In this document: in pieces, positions 5,103-5,712 of the stretch
Layout: every line of letters starts with the position of its first letter
Numbering within the stretch: position 1 is the first letter of the stretch
Source of the DNA: an uncultured Chthoniobacterales bacterium
GTDB taxonomy: Bacteria > Verrucomicrobiota > Verrucomicrobiia > Chthoniobacterales > UBA10450
Direction: 5' to 3'
Length of the DNA: 5,712 nt
NCBI GenBank assembly: GCA_955652155.1
Contig: CATPAT010000236.1
Location: 1 to 5,712 of the forward strand
Notes under the pieces: model-generated
What the model was told of the DNA's origin: nothing
Database searches by the model: none
What the model saw: the letters and a program-made list of their open reading frames with translations, nothing else
Program-made: the position numbers and the translations under genes

Positions 5103-5712
5103 TTATTTGTCCGCCGATTTCGGCGCTTCCGAGGCGACGAGTCCTTGGAAGCGCGGATCGCCCCGCAAAGGATCCCAAGTCGGATCAATCTCGAGGGTTG
5201 CTCGCGTGAGCGGCATTCCCCATCCGAACGTAGCGGAAGGCCCTTGCAAGATGTGTGAAATCGTACTAATCGCAGCATCATAATCGCCAAGCTGTACTTG
5301 CGTCCGAGCCAGCATCTCCTCTGTTCCCGAGGCGTTGAGAGCGTCATTCGCAGAGATGCCAGCCGCACGTCGTGCTTCGCTCATAGCGGCGTCTCTATTG
5401 CCAAGGGCAGCATTAAAAAGGCCCAGAAAGCCGGCAACAAATTCACTCTCATTGCCCGCTTTGTGTATCGCGGAAAAAACCTGCAAAGCCTGTTCGCAAG
5501 TCTGCCTCGCAGCTTCTGTGTCTCCAGATCCTTGTTGCGCGACCAACAGGAGGAGATAGTACCCGCCTATTTCAACTCCGAGCGTTTTATCCGCTCTCGC
5601 GATTGCTGCTTTCAGAGCTGCGCTCGCTGGCGCGTACTTGCGCTCGAAGAGAAGCTGGATGATTTGGACTTTCAACAAATGGTTATCGAACGATTCTGAG
5701 AGCACTGGACCG
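5103..5712 (-). CDS. TPR-like helical-repeat protein, C-terminal part only
   Basis: Open from the right window edge to TAA 5105-5103. Codons before the GTG at 5705 (Gly, Pro) are also in frame, so the protein almost certainly begins outside the window and about 202 C-terminal residues are visible. They form Ala-rich helix pairs typical of TPR folds: around FERKYAPASAALKAAI, QQGSGDTEAARQTCEQAL, AALGNRDAAMSEARRAAG and VQLGDYDAAISTISHIL. The ending LEIDPTWDPLRGDPRFQGLV resembles the C-termini of large TPR-containing regulators in Acidobacteriota and Verrucomicrobiota that carry an N-terminal Ser/Thr kinase, winged-helix or TolB-like domain. Which one applies cannot be seen here. Its role is probably protein-protein interaction or signalling. 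It is followed by a possible terminator, so it is probably not in one operon with the lipoprotein gene. Confidence 0.75.
   Translation of the reverse strand, partial: GPVLSESFDNHLLKVQIIQLLFERKYAPASAALKAAIARADKTLGVEIGGYYLLLLVAQQGSGDTEAARQTCEQALQVFSAIHKAGNESEFVAGFLGLFNAALGNRDAAMSEARRAAGISANDALNASGTEEMLARTQVQLGDYDAAISTISHILQGPSATFGWGMPLTRATLEIDPTWDPLRGDPRFQGLVASEAPKSADK

Noticed and set aside
5103..5705. Complete TPR protein starting at GTG 5705
   Set aside because: The frame stays open to the window edge and the sequence begins inside a helical repeat, so it is more likely the end of a longer protein.

Overview
The window looks like a piece of a Verrucomicrobiota genome (soil Chthoniobacterales-type is my best guess; Acidobacteriota is the main alternative). 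This rests on three things: an SOS-type box of the form TGTTC-N4-GAACA, which I recall as the LexA motif reported for Verrucomicrobia; an ImuB/DnaE2 pair of the type found in those phyla; and many short palindromic repeat fragments, some lying in frame inside genes. No rRNA, tRNA or CRISPR array was seen. All four genes are on the minus strand and are read from right to left.

Layout from right to left. 5712-5103 is the C-terminal part of a TPR-like helical-repeat protein that enters from beyond the window. 5102-4972 is a short spacer with a possible terminator and a perfect 16-bp palindrome. 4971-4549 encodes a small Tyr/Gly-rich lipoprotein with a 30-bp tandem repeat and WxxGxW-type motifs. 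4548-4223 is non-coding and ends in the SOS box and promoter. 4222-3062 is imuB, lacking its whole N-terminal polymerase-like part. 3061-2918 is a repeat-filled spacer. 2917-1 is dnaE2 (imuC), open for 972 codons and cut by the left window edge within or just before its OB-fold end.

The central unit is an SOS-controlled mutagenic translesion module. ImuB normally acts as the adaptor that brings the error-prone polymerase DnaE2 to the beta clamp. Here the adaptor keeps the helix-hairpin-helix region, the little-finger-like region, a clamp-binding motif (QFGLF) and the C-terminal domain. It has lost about 200 N-terminal residues, and no imuA is seen next to it. The SOS box sits 29 bp from the shortened start codon, so the truncated form is probably the expressed form. 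Both genes carry repeat-derived in-frame insertions at linker positions, and a single TGA separates the two reading frames. None of the three visible start codons (imuB, dnaE2 and the lipoprotein gene) has a convincing Shine-Dalgarno sequence.
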